This document shows, one piece after another, positions 18,409 through 26,747 of a stretch of 64,000 nucleotides of DNA. The translations under genes were made by a program, and so were the position numbers. The stretch spans positions 374,892-438,891 of the forward strand of contig JANLFP010000001.1 of NCBI GenBank assembly GCA_024655905.1, written 5' to 3'. Source of the stretch: Tepidanaerobacteraceae bacterium. Lineage in GTDB: Bacteria > Bacillota > Thermosediminibacteria > Thermosediminibacterales > Tepidanaerobacteraceae. Under the pieces are notes generated by a model, which worked only from the letters and a program-made list of their open reading frames with translations, searched no databases and had not been told where the DNA came from. Positions within the stretch are counted from its first letter, which is position 1, and the number at the start of each line of letters is the position of its first letter.

Positions 18409-18501
18409 GGCGAAACCCTCCTAATTTTATGCAATTTTTTTCACTGCATCAGTCAGTCCGCAGCGGAGGGCCCCTGCAATGCAGTCCGGCCCTGATTTGG
18501 A

Positions 18502-19269
18502 TTACAACCGCGCAATATCGTTTACTGCTCTTGATAAAGTATCGTCGTTCGCTTTTACGACCTTCTGATTTGCTTCATAGGCTCTGAAAGCCGTTATCAT
18601 GTCCACCATTTCACCGATGGGATTGACATTGGAGCCCTCCAGAGCCCCCTGCTTAACTTCGCTGTTTGAAAAAACGGGTTGCTGATTAGTAGAATAAAGA
18701 TTATCTCCCTCTTTCGACATCTGTCTCAAATCGGCAAAAGACACTACCGCCAGCCTGTCCACAAAATTGCCGCCGGAGAATATTTCTCCGCGAGAATTGA
18801 TAGAAAGGCCGCTTCCATCGGGAAGCTTTATGGGACCGTTCTGACCCAGCACATAGTAGCCGTCGCTTGTGACGAGGTAGCCCTGCTCATTTCTTGTGAA
18901 GCTTCCGTCTCTGGTGTATCGTAATCCGGCCGGGGTTTGCACTTCAAAAAACCCATCCCCTGACAGCGCCAAATCCAGGGGATTTGATGTGTTTTCTATA
19001 GTGCCGCTGCTGAAGTCGGTGCTAATTTGGTCCATCATGGCCCCTGTTCCCAGAACGCCTATGAAGGGTCTTGGGTCAATCTTATCCCTCGGCGTTATTG
19101 CCGCCGGGTCGTCAATGCGATTTATGTTCATTTCGGGGAAAGCCCGGAATATGGCTCTGTCTTTTTTAAAGCTGACCGTGTTTATATTCGCCAGATTGTT
19201 TGAAATCACATCGGTTCTGGCCATCTCTGCCATCAATCCGGAAGCCGAAGTGTAAAGCCCTCTTATCAC
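18502..19269 (-). CDS. flhO: Flagellar hook-basal body rod protein, FlgF/FlhO-like
   Basis: Proximal rod-type protein (255 aa) that begins IRGLYTSASGLMAEMARTDVISNNLANINTVSFK. It carries the DLALSGDGFFEVQTPAG core and the C-terminal MVDMITAFRAYEANQKVVKAND. GTG 19269 is preceded by GGAGG with seven bases between. Immediately downstream of mbl (24 bp) and upstream of the FlhP-like gene, as in B. subtilis. The gap to the next gene (18409-18501) has no ORF, and the ribosome site of the next gene lies in it. Confidence 0.9.
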   Translation of the reverse strand: MIRGLYTSASGLMAEMARTDVISNNLANINTVSFKKDRAIFRAFPEMNINRIDDPAAITPRDKIDPRPFIGVLGTGAMMDQISTDFSSGTIENTSNPLDLALSGDGFFEVQTPAGLRYTRDGSFTRNEQGYLVTSDGYYVLGQNGPIKLPDGSGLSINSRGEIFSGGNFVDRLAVVSFADLRQMSKEGDNLYSTNQQPVFSNSEVKQGALEGSNVNPIGEMVDMITAFRAYEANQKVVKANDDTLSRAVNDIARL

Positions 19270-19293
19270 CTAATCACCTCCATTTCAAAATTT

Positions 19294-20292
19294 TCACTTG
19301 GTATATACGGTGTTGGGGCCCAGTATGTCCAGATTTTCAAGTGCCCTGCCCGCTCCAAGGGCCACACAGGAAATGGCGTCATCCGCCACGGTTACAGGTA
19401 TGCCGGTATGATGGGAAATCAATTTGTCCAAACCCTTGAGAAGCGAGCCTCCTCCGGTCATGACAATGCCTCTTTCGCTGATATCCGAAGAAAGTTCCGG
19501 CGGGGTCTTTTCAAGCACTCCAAAAATGGCGCTGATTATCTGGTCAACAGGTTCCAGCAAAGCTTCGCGGGTTTGCCCGGCTGTAATGGTTATATTCTGC
19601 GGAAGCCCTGTTATCAGGCTTCTGCCTCTAACGTCTATGGTTGCTGAATCATCCCCTTCCGGGAACACATTTGCGACGCCTATTTTTACTTCTTCAGCCG
19701 TCCTTTCTCCTATCATTAAATTGAATTCTTTTTTTATGTATCGCACAATGGCCTCATCGAACTTGTCTCCCGCCACGCGGATGGATTCGCCGCATACTAT
19801 GCCGCCGAGAGAAAGCACGGCAATATCGGTGGTGCCGCCGCCTACATCCACCACCATGCTTCCATAGGGTTTTGATATGTCTATTCCCGCACCGATGGCT
19901 GCCGCTACCGGTTCTTCAATCAGAAAGGTCTGACGGGAACCCGCGGCGGTGGCGGCTTCTATGACCGCCCTCTTTTCCACCGTGGTAATTACCGCTGGTA
20001 CGCATATCATGATTCTGGGGCGGAAAATCCTGCGGGGAACCACTTTGTTCAAAAAATACTTGAGCATGAGTTCGGTGGTGGTGTAATCTGCTATGACCCC
20101 CTCCCTAAGAGGCCTTATGGCCACTATATTCCCCGGTGTTCTGCCTATCATCTTCCGTGCATCTTCACCTACAGCCAGCATCTTGCCGCTGTCTTTGTCC
20201 AGAGCCACCACGGAAGGCTCTTTCAATACTATTCCCTTGCCGCGAACATAAACCAGAACCGACGCTGTTCCGAGATCAATGCCTATATCCAT
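19294..20292 (-). CDS. mbl: MreB-like rod-shape protein Mbl
   Basis: Actin-like cytoskeletal filament protein (332 aa) that steers lateral cell-wall synthesis. Nucleotide-binding motifs are present: DIGIDLGTASVLVYVRGKG at the N-terminus, VVDVGGGTTDIAVLSLGG near residue 160, and IVMTGGGSLLKGLDKL near residue 285. ATG 20292 follows GGAGG; the longer frame (20346) adds residues absent from the family. Located directly downstream of spoIIID, which identifies it as the Mbl paralogue rather than the divisome-linked MreB. Confidence 0.93.
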   Translation of the reverse strand: MDIGIDLGTASVLVYVRGKGIVLKEPSVVALDKDSGKMLAVGEDARKMIGRTPGNIVAIRPLREGVIADYTTTELMLKYFLNKVVPRRIFRPRIMICVPAVITTVEKRAVIEAATAAGSRQTFLIEEPVAAAIGAGIDISKPYGSMVVDVGGGTTDIAVLSLGGIVCGESIRVAGDKFDEAIVRYIKKEFNLMIGERTAEEVKIGVANVFPEGDDSATIDVRGRSLITGLPQNITITAGQTREALLEPVDQIISAIFGVLEKTPPELSSDISERGIVMTGGGSLLKGLDKLISHHTGIPVTVADDAISCVALGAGRALENLDILGPNTVYTK

Positions 20293-20446
20293 GAAAATTA
20301 TGTTACCTCCTGTAATTTTAAAAAAGCTATTTAAAAAGCATTGCAAAAGCTATGCACCGAATTTTGCTTTCCCATGCATTTTTAACAGCAATTTACTATC
20401 TAATTCTACATTTTTTACAAAAATCCTCCTGCATTACGTAAAGTAA

Positions 20447-20695
20447 TTAAAGATTTAAATACTTTTTTTTAGTGGCCTTTCCTCCCCGGATGTGCCGCTC
20501 CGCTTTGTTGTATTCCAGGACTGCCTTGACCATCTTCGCTTTTTCGGGATTTATCTCCAAAAGCCTTTCTGTCATATCTTTATGGACAGTGCTCTTTGAA
20601 ACGCCAAAAACTTTTGCAGCCTGCCTTACAGTGGCTTTGGTATCGATGATATATGCAGCGATACCCAGTATGCGTTCCCTCATATAGTCCTTCAC
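20447..20695 (-). CDS. spoIIID: Sporulation transcriptional regulator SpoIIID
   Basis: Small DNA-binding protein (82 aa) acting in the mother cell after sigma-E, both repressing and activating genes up to the switch to sigma-K. The helix-turn-helix ATVRQAAKVFGVSKSTVHKD is clear, followed by a basic C-terminus (GGKATKKKYLNL). Start GTG 20695 with GGAGGGG eight bases upstream. Lies between spoIIQ and mbl as in Bacillus. The 154-base gap to mbl holds only the mbl ribosome site and AT-rich sequence. Confidence 0.96.
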   Translation of the reverse strand: MKDYMRERILGIAAYIIDTKATVRQAAKVFGVSKSTVHKDMTERLLEINPEKAKMVKAVLEYNKAERHIRGGKATKKKYLNL

Positions 20696-20764
20696 GGCGA
20701 ATCCCCTCCAAGCAGTTTTAGTAAATATATATGATGTTTGATGTTTTTATAGAAGACCAAAAAC

Positions 20765-20793
20765 AAAAGTGCGGCAATTTTTACCGCACTTTT
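20765..20793 (-). terminator. Intrinsic terminator of spoIIQ
   Basis: Stem AAAAGTGCGG (20765-20774) with CCGCACTTTT (20784-20793), nine-base loop. On the minus strand it is followed by TTTTGTTTTT. It begins five bases after the spoIIQ stop and separates spoIIQ from spoIIID, which needs its own promoter. Confidence 0.85.
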
Positions 20794-20798
20794 TAAAT

Positions 20799-21716
20799 TC
20801 AATTTATTTTGGGGAGGTACTGCTGCGGGTCAATGTTCTTCCCACCTTTCAATACTTCAAAGTGCAGGTGGGGCGGGTCTTCTATTTCAAACGGCGCCGT
20901 CTTGCCAACCGCGCCTATGACCTGGCCTTTTTTGACCCTTGTGCCCTTCTGTACAATCGGATTCGGTGAAAGATTGCCGTATAGAGTCCTTATATCTCCG
21001 CCGTGGTCGATGACGACAACAACCCCGAGGCGGGGATCGCTGCTTCTAACCTCCAATACCATGCCTTCCATGGCAGCTTTTACGGGGGACCCTTCTTCAG
21101 CCGAAATATCAATGCCATAATGCGAATTCCACTGCTCGAGGGTTTTTGAATAAATGAGCCTTTCTACAGCGTAATCGGCAGTGATTTTGCCCACCGCCGG
21201 CATGGCCATGGTTGCAAGTGTCAGTTGATTTGCTGCCGGTACGGTTTTTATATCAGCCGTGTTGCCGTAAGATTTGTCTGAAACATTTTGCTGCAGCTGT
21301 TCTCTTTCGGTTGCGTCAACCCGATTGCTCTGATTTTTTTGTGTTCCTTCTTCTTCGATTCGGGTATTTCCCTTTGCTTGATTTTGGGATGCCTCAAGTT
21401 TTTTATCTGATTCGGGAAGGCTGTACTCCTCCTTTATCTTTTTTTCATCCAGCCGGTTTTCATTCAGATTTACCTCCCATTGCTTCAAATCCTGAGTTTG
21501 CTCCCCACCGGAGTTAACTTTGCTGTGTGTGGCCCTGAAGTACCAGAATGCTCCGTTTGCAGCCAGCAGGGTGACAATCAGCACCGTGAACGCCATAATG
21601 CTTTTGGGCGTTTTCCCTATAATTTTCGCAGGTTTTACGCTTTCATCCGTTTTAAGTAGTTTCCTCAGTTTCATTGCAGGTGAGGAAAATTTCACCGGCC
21701 ACTTGAATCGGTACAT
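20799..21716 (-). CDS. spoIIQ: Forespore engulfment/channel protein SpoIIQ, LytM (M23) domain
   Basis: Forespore membrane protein (305 aa) that meets SpoIIIAH across the intermembrane space. One N-terminal transmembrane segment (about residues 40-60: IMAFTVLIVTLLAANGAFWY), a hydrophilic linker, then a LytM domain from about residue 170. Unlike B. subtilis SpoIIQ, the first zinc His is kept (NSHYGIDISAEEG) along with HLHFEV, so the zinc site looks complete, as in other clostridia. The gene is identified by position (spoIID side, before spoIIID-mbl) and by a sigma-F-type promoter upstream. GAGGTGATTTT precedes ATG 21716. Confidence 0.88.
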   Translation of the reverse strand: MYRFKWPVKFSSPAMKLRKLLKTDESVKPAKIIGKTPKSIMAFTVLIVTLLAANGAFWYFRATHSKVNSGGEQTQDLKQWEVNLNENRLDEKKIKEEYSLPESDKKLEASQNQAKGNTRIEEEGTQKNQSNRVDATEREQLQQNVSDKSYGNTADIKTVPAANQLTLATMAMPAVGKITADYAVERLIYSKTLEQWNSHYGIDISAEEGSPVKAAMEGMVLEVRSSDPRLGVVVVIDHGGDIRTLYGNLSPNPIVQKGTRVKKGQVIGAVGKTAPFEIEDPPHLHFEVLKGGKNIDPQQYLPKIN

Positions 21717-21733
21717 AAAATCACCTCATCCAT

Positions 21734-21762
21734 ATTATGGCCGGAAATTTCCTAAATTATAC
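21734..21762 (-). promoter_or_regulatory. Sigma-F-type promoter of spoIIQ
   Basis: GTATA (21762-21758), 15-base spacer, GGCCATAAT (21742-21734), matching the forespore sigma-F pattern GYATA-N15-GGnnAnAnT. It is 18 bases from the start codon. In B. subtilis spoIIQ is sigma-F dependent. Confidence 0.65.
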
Positions 21763-21801
21763 TATTATGGGATGTATTTCTTAAAAAACTGATATTAAGC
21801 G

Positions 21802-21851
21802 GCAGGCCCGCACATACGGCCGGTTGAATCCATGCCGGAGCGCAGGCCTGC
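21802..21851. other. GC-rich hairpin between hcp and spoIIQ
   Basis: GCAGGCC (21802-21808) pairs with GGCCTGC (21845-21851), with further internal complementarity (CCGG near 21820 and 21834). It is much more GC-rich than the surroundings. It lies after the hcp stop, so it may end that transcript, though the T tract is remote. Confidence 0.4.
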
Positions 21852-21905
21852 AAGACTCATATCAGTGACTGCAGCGCAACATGCTGCCTCACCTATTGGT
21901 GGGTT

Positions 21906-23552
21906 TTATTCCATAAACATTTTGATGTCGTCTTCCACGTTTGATATTCCGCCTATGCCGAATTTTTCAACCAGCACGCTTGCGACATTGGGCGAGAGGA
22001 AAGCGGGCAGGGTGGGGCCAAGGTGAATATTCTTCACTCCCAGAGAAAGCAGCGCCAGCAGCACGATTACCGCTTTTTGCTCATACCATGCGATGTTGTA
22101 GGCAATTGGCAACTCATTTACATCTTCCAGGCCGAAGGCTTCCTTGAGCTTGAGCGCGATGACCGCCAGCGAATATGAATCATTGCACTGTCCCGCATCC
22201 AGCACCCTCGGGATACCTCCGATATCGCCCAGATCCAGCTTGTTATACCGGTACTTTGCGCAGCCCGCGGTTAGTATCACCGTATCTTTGGGAAGTTTTG
22301 CCGCAAACTCCGTATAGTATTCCCTGCTCTTCATTCTCCCGTCGCAACCGGCCATGACGAAAAACTTCTTTATTTTGCCCGCCTTGACAGCTTCTATTAC
22401 CTTGTCTGCCAGGCTAAGCACCGTATTGTGCGCAAACCCCCCTACAATCTCTCCCTTTTCAATTTCTACCGGAGGCGGGCATTTTTTGGCATGTTCTATG
22501 ATGCAGGAAAAATCCTTGGCTTTCCCGTCTTGTCTATCCGGAATATGTTTCAGTCCCGGAAATCCTACGGCTCCTGTGGTATAGACCCGGTCTTTATAGG
22601 AATCCTTTGGAGGTATCAGGCAGTTGGTCGTCATCAGGATAGGCCCGTTAAAGCTTTCGAATTCCTTATCCTGCTTCCACCATGAATTCCCGTAATTTCC
22701 CACAAAATGGGGGTATTTTTTAAAAGCCGGGTAGAAATGGGCGGGAAGCATTTCTCCGTGGGTGTAGACGTCCACCCCTGTGCCCTCTGTCTGTTTCAGC
22801 AGCTCTTCCATGTCTTTCAGGTCATGCCCGCTTATCAGGATCCCGGGATTGTTTCTCACGCCTATATTTACTTTTGTGATTTCCGGGTTGCCGTAGGTGG
22901 AGGTATTGGCTTTATCCAATAGTGCCATAACCTCTACTCCATACCTGCCGGTTTCCATCACAAGCCCCACAAGATCATCGGCAGCGAGGCCGTCATCCAG
23001 TGTTGCCGCCAATGCTCTCTGCATAAACTCATATATCGCATCGTTATTGAAGCCCAAAACCCGTGCATGCTCCGCATAAGCGGCCATGCCTTTCAATCCG
23101 TACGTGACCAGTTCCTTCAGTGACCTGATATCTTCATTCTCCGTTCTTAATACGCCGACAGTACCGGCCTTTCGCTCAAAGTCCTCCATGCTTTCGCCGG
23201 ACCATACAGCAGCATCGTGGAGGTTTTCATCTATGCCGGCCCCGGCTTTCAGGAGCTGGCCTTTGACTTCATCTCTCAGCGCCAGCCCTTCTCTAATCTT
23301 TTCCACGAAGTAATCTTTGTCAAAGTTGACATTTGTGATGGTTGAAAAAAGGTTCTTAACAATGAATTCATCGGCCTTTTCAGTTTTTAAACCGGCTTTT
23401 CTCGCTTTCACATTGTATATTGCGATGCCTTTCACAACATACAGCAGCAGATCCTGAAGCCTTGCAACCTCATCGGTCTTGCCGCAGACTCCCCTTGCCG
23501 TGCAGCCTGTGCCTTTAGCCGTTTCCTGACATTGAAAACAAAACATACTCAT
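21906..23552 (-). CDS. hcp: Hybrid cluster protein (hydroxylamine reductase/NO reductase type)
   Basis: Iron-sulfur protein (548 aa) that removes reactive nitrogen species such as NO or hydroxylamine in anaerobes. The N-terminal Cys set has spacing C-X2-C-X8-C-X5-C ([20 protein letters not shown]), the [4Fe-4S] type of anaerobes. Ligands of the hybrid cluster are seen further on in motifs such as [28 protein letters not shown] and [17 protein letters not shown] lies eight bases upstream of ATG 23552. A 22-base palindrome overlaps its promoter region. It belongs to a four-gene cassette (Crp/Fnr regulator, ferredoxin, cupin, hcp) inserted into the spo block. Confidence 0.95.
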   Translation of the reverse strand: MSMFCFQCQETAKGTGCTARGVCGKTDEVARLQDLLLYVVKGIAIYNVKARKAGLKTEKADEFIVKNLFSTITNVNFDKDYFVEKIREGLALRDEVKGQLLKAGAGIDENLHDAAVWSGESMEDFERKAGTVGVLRTENEDIRSLKELVTYGLKGMAAYAEHARVLGFNNDAIYEFMQRALAATLDDGLAADDLVGLVMETGRYGVEVMALLDKANTSTYGNPEITKVNIGVRNNPGILISGHDLKDMEELLKQTEGTGVDVYTHGEMLPAHFYPAFKKYPHFVGNYGNSWWKQDKEFESFNGPILMTTNCLIPPKDSYKDRVYTTGAVGFPGLKHIPDRQDGKAKDFSCIIEHAKKCPPPVEIEKGEIVGGFAHNTVLSLADKVIEAVKAGKIKKFFVMAGCDGRMKSREYYTEFAAKLPKDTVILTAGCAKYRYNKLDLGDIGGIPRVLDAGQCNDSYSLAVIALKLKEAFGLEDVNELPIAYNIAWYEQKAVIVLLALLSLGVKNIHLGPTLPAFLSPNVASVLVEKFGIGGISNVEDDIKMFME

Positions 23553-23588
23553 TTGAAAGACCTCCTATCATTTTTAGTTCTTATCTGA

Positions 23589-23610
23589 AACCGTAGAATC
23601 TTCTACGGTT
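23589..23610. promoter_or_regulatory. 22-bp palindrome upstream of hcp (candidate regulator site)
   Basis: Perfect arms AACCGTAGAA (23589-23598) and TTCTACGGTT (23601-23610) around TC. It lies 37-58 bp upstream of the hcp start, over the probable core promoter. No T tract follows, so it is an operator rather than a terminator. The likely ligand is the Crp/Fnr protein encoded at 24928-25617 (inference). Confidence 0.55.
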
Positions 23611-23647
23611 AAAGAAGCAATGTTTAATACGCCGGATTTCTTTCGCC

Positions 23648-23974
23648 TTATCCCCCGTCATAAAATCTGGGGCTCGGTGCTTTTACAACAAAAAACTCCA
23701 GTATCTCGTCGTGCTGATTGGATATATTCATCTTTTTCTTATAGGGAATGTTCAGGATGCTGCCGGAAGGATAGGTATGTTCTTCCTGCTCATCCAACCT
23801 CAAAGTGATGCTGCCGCGAAGCACGATCATATAGACATTCGAATTCGAATAGTGTTCAGGCAGGGCATCACCCTTGGTTAAAACCATATGATTGATATTT
23901 ACATGGTCATCATCAATGATTTTTTCAATTTGCTTGGTGTTTACCTGCTGAAATTTGAATTGCTTTTCGATCAC
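23648..23974 (-). CDS. Small cupin-domain protein
   Basis: Single-domain cupin (108 aa). It has the first metal-binding-type stretch (HMVLTKGDALPEHYSNSNVYMIVLRGSITL) and a second, weaker one (YPSGSILNIPYKKKMNISNQ). Only some of the usual His ligands are present, so metal binding is uncertain. GTG 23974 was chosen because AGGAGGAG is seven bases upstream; the longer frame would overlap the ferredoxin gene. Co-transcribed with the ferredoxin gene and hcp. A sensory or protective role in nitrosative stress is an inference from position only. Confidence 0.75.
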   Translation of the reverse strand: MIEKQFKFQQVNTKQIEKIIDDDHVNINHMVLTKGDALPEHYSNSNVYMIVLRGSITLRLDEQEEHTYPSGSILNIPYKKKMNISNQHDEILEFFVVKAPSPRFYDGG

Positions 23975-24053
23975 GGTCCAACTCCTCCTTTCTTTATTTA
24001 TATTCGACTGCATTATTGCGAAATTGCTCTCGCCGCTTTTGCCATATCCTTCA

Positions 24054-24773
24054 TTACTCATCAACGATTTTTCCATCGACTGAAATAGTAACTACATTCC
24101 ACGGCACGAGCTTTCCGCTTTCCATGAGGGCTTTTTTTACTGCATATGCCATGCCGCCGCAGCAGGGTACTTCCATTTTTAAAACCGTTATGGATCTTAT
24201 TTCGTGACGCTTGAATATATCGCCAAGCTTTTCCGAATAATCCGTGTCATCCAGCTTGGGACATCCTATCAAGGTTATCTTGTTGCGCATGAATTCCTTG
24301 TGGATATTGGCATAGGCATAGGCGGTGCAGTCGGCGGCTATCAAAAGCCGGGCATTGTCCAGATAAGGAGCTTCCGGGCCAACGAGCCTGATCTGGCACG
24401 GCCACTGGCGCAATTGCGATTTAACATCCGAAACCGGCTGTCCATGCAACGGACTTTCCGGCACTTTTTCAATCGTTCTGGCCTGTGCGCCGGGACAGCC
24501 GCATTCCATTGTATCGTCAGAACAGAAGGTTTTTTTTGACTCCATGTGTTTCTTTACCGCTTCTTCATCATATGCCTGGGCTTCTCTTTCCTCTATTGTG
24601 ATGGCTCCGGCGGGACATTCGGGCAGGCAATCCCCGAGGCCGTCACAATAGGATTCCGACACAAGCCTCGCCTTTCCATTTATAAGCTGCAATGCTCCTT
24701 CGTGGCAGGCATTTATGCAAATGCCGCAGCCATTGCACTTCTTTTCATCTATTTTAACAATTTTTCTTTTCAT
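24054..24773 (-). CDS. 4Fe-4S ferredoxin-domain protein of the hcp cassette
   Basis: Cytoplasmic iron-sulfur protein (239 aa). One full CxxCxxCxxxC motif (CNGCGICINACHEGAL) is followed by a second, degenerate one (YCDGLGDCLPECPAGAI), a CGCPGA segment, and a C-terminal domain with PCCGGM. This architecture is common beside hcp in clostridia and may supply electrons to Hcp. The family start is at KRKIVKIDEKK, so I use ATG 24773; ATG 24791 is an alternative and neither has a strong ribosome site. The cupin gene follows; the longer cupin frame would overlap this gene's stop. Confidence 0.8.
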   Translation of the reverse strand: MKRKIVKIDEKKCNGCGICINACHEGALQLINGKARLVSESYCDGLGDCLPECPAGAITIEEREAQAYDEEAVKKHMESKKTFCSDDTMECGCPGAQARTIEKVPESPLHGQPVSDVKSQLRQWPCQIRLVGPEAPYLDNARLLIAADCTAYAYANIHKEFMRNKITLIGCPKLDDTDYSEKLGDIFKRHEIRSITVLKMEVPCCGGMAYAVKKALMESGKLVPWNVVTISVDGKIVDE

Positions 24774-24849
24774 CTTTTTTCGGGCAAGCATACCCTGTCT
24801 TTGGGCCGGGGAGAAATTGCCCCTCTCTCCTTTCTTTTTCCGGTTTGTA

Positions 24850-24878
24850 TTGCTTTTACAGGTTCATTATATTATAAT
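24850..24878 (+). promoter_or_regulatory. Sigma-A-type promoter of the Crp/Fnr regulator gene
   Basis: TTGCTT (24850-24855), 17-base spacer, perfect TATAAT (24873-24878). The predicted transcript starts near 24885, just before the inverted repeat at 24888. TATAAT-like words for the divergent ferredoxin gene overlap the same AT-rich stretch. Confidence 0.6.
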
Positions 24879-24887
24879 AAAAATAAA

Positions 24888-24913
24888 AAATCGGTATCTG
24901 TGGTTACCGATTT
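24888..24913. promoter_or_regulatory. Inverted repeat between the divergent ferredoxin and Crp/Fnr genes
   Basis: Arms AAATCGGTA (24888-24896) and TACCGATTT (24905-24913), eight-base spacer. It covers the first transcribed bases of the regulator gene and the likely -35 area of the divergent ferredoxin gene. It may be an autoregulatory site. As RNA it would also form a 5' hairpin 14 bases before the start codon. Confidence 0.5.
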
Positions 24914-24927
24914 GAAGGTGAATAAAA

Positions 24928-25617
24928 ATGTATGAAAAAATTGCTGAAAGCTTAAATTCTCCTTTATTCGCCGGGATTTCCGGAGAAGAGCGCGTTTCGC
25001 TGCTGAATTGCCTGAATCCCAAAATAGCGAGTTATAAAAAAAACGACTACATCATAATAGCCGGCGACAAGTTTGACAGTGTGGGCATATTGCTTGAGGG
25101 CGAGGCAACCGTTGTCAAGGAAAACGCAGCGGGAAACCGCACCATGATGACTTTGCTGAAGCCAGGGGATATATTCGGTGAGATTGTGGCTTTTTCAAAA
25201 CAATCGGTCTGGCCAGCAACCGTCCAGGCGCAGGAAGCCTGCATGGCAATGTTTTTGGCGAGAGAAAAAATCGTCGGTGAATGCAAAAAGGTATGCCCAT
25301 GGCATAATATGCTCATTCAGAATATGCTGAGGATCTTATCCGACAAGGCTTTGATGCTTAATAGAAAAGTTGAATACATGACTATCGTTGGCATAAGGGA
25401 AAAAATCTGCACATTTTTGCTGGAGCAATACAAAAAAGCCGGGAAAACCACTTTCATGCTTCCTATGAACCGCAAGGAAATGGCTGAGTTTTTAAACGTG
25501 TCGCGCCCTTCCCTGTCGAGAGAAATGTGCAGGATGCGCGACGACGGCATTATCGATTTTCATATGGCAACCGTAAAAATCCTTGACCCGGATGGGCTTA
25601 AAAAGAATGCAGGCTGA
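24928..25617 (+). CDS. Crp/Fnr family transcriptional regulator, probable hcp regulator
   Basis: Product of 229 aa. The N-terminal cyclic-nucleotide-binding-like domain is typical of the family (FDSVGILLEGEATVVKENAAG; MTLLKPGDIFGEIVAFSKQ). The C-terminal helix-turn-helix is MNRKEMAEFLNVSRPSLSREMCRM. Two Cys occur close together around residues 113-118 (ECKKVC) but no Fnr-type N-terminal Cys cluster, so haem or another ligand may be sensed. GAAGGTG lies upstream of ATG 24928. Divergent from the ferredoxin-cupin-hcp operon with palindromes in both control regions, so it probably acts like HcpR, which controls hcp in anaerobes. Confidence 0.83.
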   Translation: MYEKIAESLNSPLFAGISGEERVSLLNCLNPKIASYKKNDYIIIAGDKFDSVGILLEGEATVVKENAAGNRTMMTLLKPGDIFGEIVAFSKQSVWPATVQAQEACMAMFLAREKIVGECKKVCPWHNMLIQNMLRILSDKALMLNRKVEYMTIVGIREKICTFLLEQYKKAGKTTFMLPMNRKEMAEFLNVSRPSLSREMCRMRDDGIIDFHMATVKILDPDGLKKNAG

Positions 25618-25659
25618 TTTCGCAAAAAATGCCCCAAGCAATGAGATCTTTAACTTTTC

Positions 25660-25678
25660 GCTCTAAAGAGCTTTTTTT
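25660..25678 (+). terminator. Short hairpin with T7 after the Crp/Fnr gene
   Basis: GCTC-TAAA-GAGC followed by TTTTTTTATTT on the plus strand. It overlaps the last codons of the convergent spoIID gene. The short stem makes it a modest terminator. Confidence 0.45.
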
Positions 25679-26673
25679 ATTTCCACTCCCGTATAGTAGT
25701 GCTTTAATATATCAACAAAGGTGGCACCGTTTCTGGCCATGGCATTGGCTCCATACTGGCTCATGCCTACCCCGTGTCCAAAGCCGATGCATGTGAATTT
25801 TATGTTTTTGCCCGTTCTTTCCCATTTAATATCGGTGGAATTAAGGTCAAACAGTTGCCTGAATTCGGTGCCCTTTATGACTTTGTTTCCCAGTTGCATT
25901 GTTTTTATCCTTCCGCCGGCGCTGAACTCCAGCACCTTCCACTGTCGTTCAGGATTTTTTGAATCTATTATGATATCCGGCCATTTTTGCCTCAGCTTGT
26001 CTACCACATCATCTACGGGGATCTGCTTTATTACCAGAAAACGAGGAGACGTTTCCTCTCCCGGGCTAGTAACGCTGCGAAGGTATGGAATATACTTTTC
26101 CCAAACTTCCTCCGAATTTTCGGTTTTGCCGTTGCTGGTGGAAAAAAACAGCGGATCTATCGGCTTCCCATCGTATAGCAGTATCATGCCCTCGGTAGCG
26201 CTTACTGCCTGATTTATCTTGCTGTAATAATGATAGTAAGAAAAAATCCCCCATTTCCTCAACATCTCGCCCTTTGTGATCCATGCCTGACAATGTGTGG
26301 GATCATCGCATACGTCTGCCTCCGGATGAAGGCTGCAGCCGCTGCCCCCGTTCTTCTTCCATCGCAAATACACATAAGTCCTGGCTGCCACGGCCTGGGC
26401 CTTTATGGCCTCCATATCGAAACCGGCGGGCATTTCCGCCGCCACCACTCCTTTTACATATTCTTCGAGAGGTATTTTTTCAATCTTTTTTATTGAATTT
26501 ATGTAAAGGGCCACCGAATTTTCCTGCCGGCCCTGTTTTGATTCAAGTTTTGGCGGCTCGCCCGGGTTTCCCGGTGATGCGATTCTGCAACCTTTTACTA
26601 TAAGACCAGGAATTACTATAACAATGAAAAATACAAAAAAAATGAGAATGTGAATGCAACCCGCCCGCTTCAT
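25663..26673 (-). CDS. spoIID: Stage II sporulation protein D (lytic transglycosylase)
   Basis: Membrane-anchored peptidoglycan lytic transglycosylase (336 aa) needed for engulfment, working with SpoIIM and SpoIIP. One N-terminal transmembrane segment (residues 7-27). SpoIID signature: PLEEYVKGVVAAEMPAGFDMEAIKAQAVAARTYVY, with the catalytic Glu in AAEMP. A Cys pair (ADVCDDPTHCQAW) and the C-terminal GFGHGVGMSQYGANAMA follow. ATG 26673 has GGGGGG five bases upstream; GTG 26721 would add a non-family extension. It follows murA as in B. subtilis. The expected spoIIQ neighbour is displaced by the hcp cassette. Confidence 0.95.
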   Translation of the reverse strand: MKRAGCIHILIFFVFFIVIVIPGLIVKGCRIASPGNPGEPPKLESKQGRQENSVALYINSIKKIEKIPLEEYVKGVVAAEMPAGFDMEAIKAQAVAARTYVYLRWKKNGGSGCSLHPEADVCDDPTHCQAWITKGEMLRKWGIFSYYHYYSKINQAVSATEGMILLYDGKPIDPLFFSTSNGKTENSEEVWEKYIPYLRSVTSPGEETSPRFLVIKQIPVDDVVDKLRQKWPDIIIDSKNPERQWKVLEFSAGGRIKTMQLGNKVIKGTEFRQLFDLNSTDIKWERTGKNIKFTCIGFGHGVGMSQYGANAMARNGATFVDILKHYYTGVEIKKAL

Positions 26674-26747
26674 CATATCCCCCCAGCCTGCCAGACTTAC
26701 TCTATATTTTATTTGGGGCACACCGGGGATATGATTGAAAGAAAATT

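Noticed and set aside
21802..21851. Riboswitch between hcp and spoIIQ
   Set aside because: It lies downstream of hcp and upstream of the spoIIQ promoter, so it is not in a leader. It is better viewed as a hairpin ending hcp transcripts.
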